This document shows positions 60,401 to 64,000 of a stretch of DNA of 64,000 nucleotides, one piece after another. Under the pieces are notes generated by a model. It searched no databases and was not told the DNA's origin. It saw nothing but the letters and a program-made list of their open reading frames with translations. The DNA is from Branchinecta lynchi. Its lineage: Eukaryota > Arthropoda > Branchiopoda > Anostraca > Branchinectidae. Position 1 is the stretch's first letter. Each line of letters opens with the position of its first letter. The stretch covers positions 2,505,001 through 2,569,000 of the forward strand of contig JAKZAP010000008.1 in NCBI GenBank assembly GCA_023053575.1, in the 5' to 3' direction. A program made the translations under genes and the position numbers.

Positions 60401-61065
60401 ACACCCCCTTGTTGAGTATTTCTTATTTTTGTGTTATCTATATTAGTTCCTGCATACACGGATAGATATTTAATGCATAAACGCATAAAAGCAAACAACG
60501 GCCATCGCACCAAAACAACAAAAGAAAAAGTATCTAAAAACAGGAACACAATTTTATATATTATCACTAACACGAACACTTTCTGTAGACCACAAAAAAT
60601 GCATTTTACTAGTAACTGCATGTGGCCTATACAGATGTTATATATTTGCAAGTTAGATTTAATCGCTAAGCGGATCTGGAATGCACCTTCGGCAAAATAA
60701 AAACCGTAACGCCGATGAATCCATCAAATAAGCGCTAGAATAAGTAGTACGTGGCACATGAATAATCGAAGCCTTTCAAGAAAACTCGAACAACAGGCAT
60801 CTAACGTCTTGTTACCAAGGCTTTTATAATGTATAACATCTGACCTATCAGATGTTAGCGATTAAAATCAAAACTCCACAAGGACGTTTTTAAGTGGGGT
60901 TTTGGCAACAGAACTGTTGATCCTTGGAACAGCCTTACCGAAGATGCATTAATGCTGTATCGATCAATAGTTTCATGTGCATTGTTGATGGGATTTTTAA
61001 CTCGGGTCAGTTCGACTACTTAAAATTTCTTAGAGTTGTTTAGAGGCGAAAGCCTTTTCTCTTGC

Positions 61066-61100
<35 letters not shown>

Positions 61101-61397
61101 CTTGTATCTCAGTAACCGTGCTCACCCCTTGGACAAGATGATAAAGAAACTCACCAATGATAAGATTCGTCAGCAAAAACACCCCGAAGTAGTTGACTGC
61201 CATCTGGTATTCCAAGCCATCGTCGGTGGTGGAGATTACTTGCTCCCAAGCCTGGATTCCGGCATTGTTGATGAGGACGTCGATCTTCTCCTCTTCCCTA
61301 TTCAACTCATCTGCAAGCTGACGAACAGAACGGAGATCCGACTGGTCGAAACTCTTGGAGACGATTTTGTCATTCCCAGTGACGGCTTTGATCTCGG
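54415..61397 (-). CDS. SDR gene 4: retinol dehydrogenase-like oxidoreductase, 5' part outside window
   Basis: Exons in coding order are 61397-61155, 59941-59637, 58885-58796 and 54519-54415 (TGA 54415-54417), all with GT-AG borders and matching phases. The cofactor-binding first exons (TGxxxGxG) are beyond position 64000; intron 2 is over 2.6 kb and mostly a TGGCACTTG element. Visible motifs are NNAG, NYGS (catalytic Ser kept, preceding Ser changed to Gly), [22 protein letters not shown] and AKRIWDKS. Exon 59941-59637 is 305 nt and spans what are two exons (192 + 110 nt) in gene 3, so one intron is missing. It is close to gene 3 in [14 protein letters not shown] and TPIYDR. Function by family: NAD(P)-dependent oxidoreductase on retinoid-like or other lipid alcohols; substrate unknown. 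A possible AATAAA is seen on the minus strand near 53937, far downstream. Confidence 0.9.
54875..55265. repeat. Dispersed repeat, copy 2 of 2
   Basis: It matches 12400-12785 in the same order (CTTAAAGTCTAACTGAAAAG, TTGCTCTAGAATGACGTTCA, GCTACTATGACGC, CGATTATTACTGGATAGC, TCTTTAAATGAATAAG). It lies in the last intron of gene 4. Confidence 0.5.
55280..56010 (-). mobile_element. GGGATCCC-family element, reversed copy
   Basis: It runs from CGATGGGATCGAGATATTTT (altered GACGGAC side) through GGGCTCTGTAGCCCTATATT and units with GCCCGGAATCCGGCC and TCTAATCAACTTC-inverse words to GGGATCCCATCGAAACCTTT GTTCTTGTT. It is in the last intron of gene 4. Confidence 0.65.
56491..58328 (-). mobile_element. 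GGGATCCC-family element carrying a LINE insertion
   Basis: It starts TTTTTTGGGATCCCAAAACG TAAGTGGAGGG, then a mutated GACGGAC part, GGGCTCTGTAGCCCTACATT, then about six units with GCCCGGAATC(C/T)GGCC, and ends TTTTGGGATCCCATCGAAAC CTTTGGTCTTGTT. It is the clearest copy with both ends. The unit near 57120 is broken by the insert 57132-57890 and resumes with GTAGTTGATTAGATATCCG. Confidence 0.75.
57132..57890 (+). pseudogene. 5'-truncated non-LTR retrotransposon, C-terminal zinc-knuckle part
   Basis: The frame runs from the insertion edge to TAG at 57786-57788 with a single in-frame TGA (57438-57440, after FYRDAKET). It ends with a [18 protein letters not shown] motif (C-x2-C-x7-H-x4-C type) followed by a helix-rich part, as found downstream of the reverse transcriptase in several LINE clades. 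The 3' UTR has TTGCCATGGCCCTCGGGCTT and the tail is (ATATC)n at 57866-57890. No polymerase motifs remain. The exact clade is not determined. Confidence 0.75.
58530..58745 (+). repeat. Tandem duplication of about 110 bp with (GAAT)n
   Basis: TATGTTATGTAGTCTAATTA GTACGAATAAATGAATGAAT... GTAAGACAGGTCCTTTAAAG ACGAAAATTC occurs twice (from about 58533 and 58640). Exon 6 of gene 4 begins 51 bp to the right. Confidence 0.6.
59945..61068. other. Intron of gene 4, unassigned
   Basis: No exon fits here. The 88- and 89-residue frames at 60385-60700 lie on opposite strands in AT-rich sequence and have no family features. Confidence 0.3.
61069..61099. repeat. (ATT)n microsatellite
   Basis: About ten ATT units lie 56 bp downstream of exon 3 of gene 4, inside the intron. 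Confidence 0.9.
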
Positions 61398-61439
61398 CTG
61401 AAATTATTCCATGATTAGTTGCGTGTTTGACCCGAATTC

Positions 61440-61630
61440 TTCTTGCGATTCTCCTCGCAATTCTCCTAGACTATTCAGATAAAGCGAATTCTCTTTTTCT
61501 TGCGTTTCTGTCAGAATCGAGAACGGGGAAGCCCTCGCGTTTCTGCTGTTCCTGATAGTGAATTCCCGATTCTCCTCCCTGACTGATCAATAGAGTGCAG
61601 ATGCTCAATATGCATAAACACATAAACAGG
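61440..61630 (+). repeat. Dispersed repeat rich in GAATTCTC words
   Basis: It shares TGCGATTCTCCTCGCAATTC, TGTCAGAATCGAGAACGGGG and CTCCCTGACTGATCAATAG with 13440-13818 (inverse) and 45295-45960. In the last of these it is the sequence into which the poly(A) retroposon inserted. Confidence 0.5.
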
Positions 61631-61658
61631 GTTGCTAGCTACCAAATTAGTGTTTCTC

Positions 61659-64000
61659 TGGCACTTGCCCTTCGGTCAAGTGCCATATAGCGATTGTAAT
61701 TTCTGTCCGTCTGTCGGTCCCGGTTTTCCTAGTTCGCGCACTTCCAGATAAGCTAGGACGATGAAACTTGGCAGGCATATCAGGAACCGGACCAGATTAA
61801 ATTATAAATATTAGAAACAGTGGCTTCCCCGATCCGACCATCTGGAGGAGAGTGGAGGGAGGGGGAATCCGGAAAAATTAGATATTTTTAGCTTACGAAC
61901 GGGTGACCGGATCTTAATGAAACATGATATACGGAAGGACCTCGTGTCTCAGACGCTCCATTTTAAATCCAGACTCGATCCGGTGATATTACGGGGAGCT
62001 GGAGGGGGAAACCGGAAATCTTGGAATACGCTTACGTGGAGAGATCCGGATGAAATTTGGCGGAAAGAATAAGCACAAATCCTGGATACTTGACTCATGT
62101 AACGGGAACGGATCCGCTCACTTTGGGGGAGTTGGGGGGGGGGGAGTCTGAATCTCTAGTGATCCCGCGAGTTCGGTGCTTCCCGATCTGGTGGGACGAT
62201 GAAAATTGGCAGGCATGTCAAGGACCCGACCAGATTAAGTAAGAAATAGCCACTTGCCCGATCGGACCATCTGGGGGGGGGGAGAGAGTGGGAAGCCAAA
62301 ATTTGAGGTACTTTGAACTTGCGAACGACTGATCGGATCTTGATGAAAGTAGATATTTAGGAAGAAATCGTGTCTCATACGTCCCACTTTAAATCCGGAC
62401 CGGATCCGATGACACTGGGGGGTATTGGAGGAGGGAACCGGAAATCTTGAGAAACGCGTAGAATGGAGGGAGCGGGATGAAACTTGGTGGGGAGAACAAG
62501 CACAAGTCCTAGATTCGCCATTAACATAAGCGGACCGGATCCGGGCACTGTGGGGGAGTTTGGGGGGGGGGCGGATTTCTATCAATCCCGCGAGTTCGGC
62601 ATACTATCTGATGTGCTAGGACGATGAAACTTGGCAGGTATGTCAGGGATCCAACAGATTGGCTTGAGAATAGCCGGTCCGACCATTTTGGGGGGAGTGG
62701 AGAACGGGTGCTCGGATTTGAATGAAACTTGTCTGGTGGAAAGAGCTATCGCCTCAGATGTTCAGTGTCTAAGCCCGGGTCGGGTCCGATACCTGTGGAG
62801 GATGGGGGGGGGGGGGGCGGGAAACTCAAGAAACGCTTAAAGCAAAAGGATTGGGACGGAACTTAATGGAGAGAACAAGCACGAGGCCTAGATACGAAAT
62901 TGACGGAGCCAGATGTTTTCAGGGTTCTGTGTGGGGAGTTGGAGAGGAGTTCCCGGAATTCCGGTAGTCGCGAGTTAGAATAGTTCCAGATGAACTAAGA
63001 CAACGAAACTTTCTGCAGGCATATTAGTGACCCGACTTAATTGACTTAAGAACCTGACACAACATACCCCCGGAAACTTCCGTTCATAGATCCGAGCATT
63101 TTTGGGGGAGCGAGGGAAGAGAAATATGGAAATTGACTTCTGCAAATTGCGAACTAGTGGTCTTATTCGAGTGAAACAATGGGTGATAAGAATCGATGGC
63201 CTCAATACGCAAAACATGCGTTGGAACTTTATGCAACTACGGTTGGGGGAGTTGGGTGGGGGGACTTTTGACTTGCAAAAAAAAAACAACGCCGAGTGTA
63301 TGCGGCCTAGATTTGTTATTTGGCGCCCGGGACGGATTCGGCCAAAGTAATGGGTGGGGGTGGGGGGAATGGAAACTTTCATATAAGTTATGCTCCAATT
63401 TCAGTAAGCTTGATGGACAGGAAGAGCGAATTAAAAGATAAGACGTTTATGTTTTCAAGTCCTGTCCGGCCACAGTGGGGGGCGTTAGAGGGAGATTGCC
63501 GGAAACTTTCAGGCTCGCATAGGGGTCAAACGAGTGCATCAGTTTAAATGTAACATGGAACGTAGAGAGAGCATATACCCTAGATGACATATTTTGGTCC
63601 CGAACCGGGTCCGAAAACTTTGGTGGGGGGGGGGGGATGACGTAATTTCCCAAAAATGCTCAGATTCGAGTGAAATTTAATAGATGGTATAAAAGAAGAT
63701 ACTTTAGATGATCCGATATGAGTCCGAACCAGATTCGGCCACGGTATGGGGAGATGGAGAGAATAACGGAAATCGTGTAGCACGTCTAGGGATCAAACGA
63801 GTGGATTTATTGGGCTGAAACTTGGATGTTTGAACAGTCATGTGTATTTTCTACAGATAATCGAGACGATGCCGGAACTGCTCAGAAATGAGTGAAACAA
63901 AATATCATATTTCCATCTCCGAACCGCATTTTTGGATGGCGGGTGTATTTTGTGACGATTTAATCTACTTTCTTCTACCGCCTACTCATAACAAGTGCCA
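61659..64000 (-). mobile_element. TGGCACTTG element, inverted full-length copy
   Basis: It begins with the hairpin TGGCACTTGCCCTTCGGTCA AGTGCCA and a GTCTGTCGGTC run, continues with about a dozen G-rich units (ATGAAACTTGGCAGGCAT, GGATTTGAATGAAACTTG, G runs), and ends AACAAGTGCCA at the last base of the window. Its order is the inverse of 30067-32353 throughout, including the far end (GGATGGCGGGTGTATTTTGT against ACAAAATACACCCGCCATCC). It lies in intron 2 of gene 4. Confidence 0.75.

Overview
This is an animal (metazoan) nuclear genome window, most likely from an invertebrate whose phylum I cannot fix from sequence alone. The evidence is multi-exon genes with GT-AG introns of 0.2 to 15 kb, a hydrophobic-anchored short-chain dehydrogenase/reductase (SDR) family of the retinol dehydrogenase 11-14 type, non-LTR (LINE) fragments, MULE and hAT-type DNA transposons, and very dense MITE-like elements. 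There is one 100-N assembly gap (43518-43617). I see no prokaryotic operon, tRNA, rRNA or CRISPR array.

The only clear host genes are four members of one SDR cluster. Gene 1 (+) is represented by its last exon (1640-1744). Gene 2 (+, 2997-15626) is complete: seven exons joining in phase to a 330-residue enzyme. Gene 3 (-, 45264 down to 16280) has seven exons and probably an unidentified first exon upstream. Gene 4 (-, 61397 down to 54415) has four exons here and continues past the right edge. Exon lengths and phases are almost the same between genes (93, 237/243, 189/192, 110, 90 and 105 nt), so the cluster arose by duplication. Genes 2 and 3 are convergent, with 653 bp between their stop codons. 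Gene 4 has fused two exons that are separate in genes 2 and 3. All should be NAD(P)-dependent, probably ER-anchored oxidoreductases acting on retinoid-like or other lipid alcohols and aldehydes; the substrate is not visible in sequence.

Nearly everything else is repeats inside introns and between genes. The largest insertion is in intron 5 of gene 3: a roughly 10-kb nest (18446-28416) with inverted minisatellite ends, a broken MULE transposase C-terminus, and inside it an 8.9-kb element (18607-27482) bounded by CCCGTACGG and filled with ATCATGAT palindromes. Its edge is only 25 nt from exon 6. Two further families share one plan: inverted ends, internal tandem units carrying AAGTTTCAT, and a GACAGACGGAC-type tract at one end. 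One has GGGATCCC ends (nine copies); the other has TGGCACTTG ends (30067-32353, 61659-64000, and a fragment at 46440). A third family consists of hairpins with a conserved single-stranded tail; one copy has a perfect 12-bp target duplication. Four hAT-type insertions have 8-bp target duplications, and one family has TTA duplications.

Several nested insertions give a relative age order: LINE 3' end in GGGATCCC element in TTAAAGGACC element (56324-58618); hAT MITE in hairpin element (33109-33286); MITE in MITE in intron 1 of gene 2 (3183-3860). Coordinates of genes and of elements with target duplications were counted base by base; edges of degenerate repeat copies are approximate.
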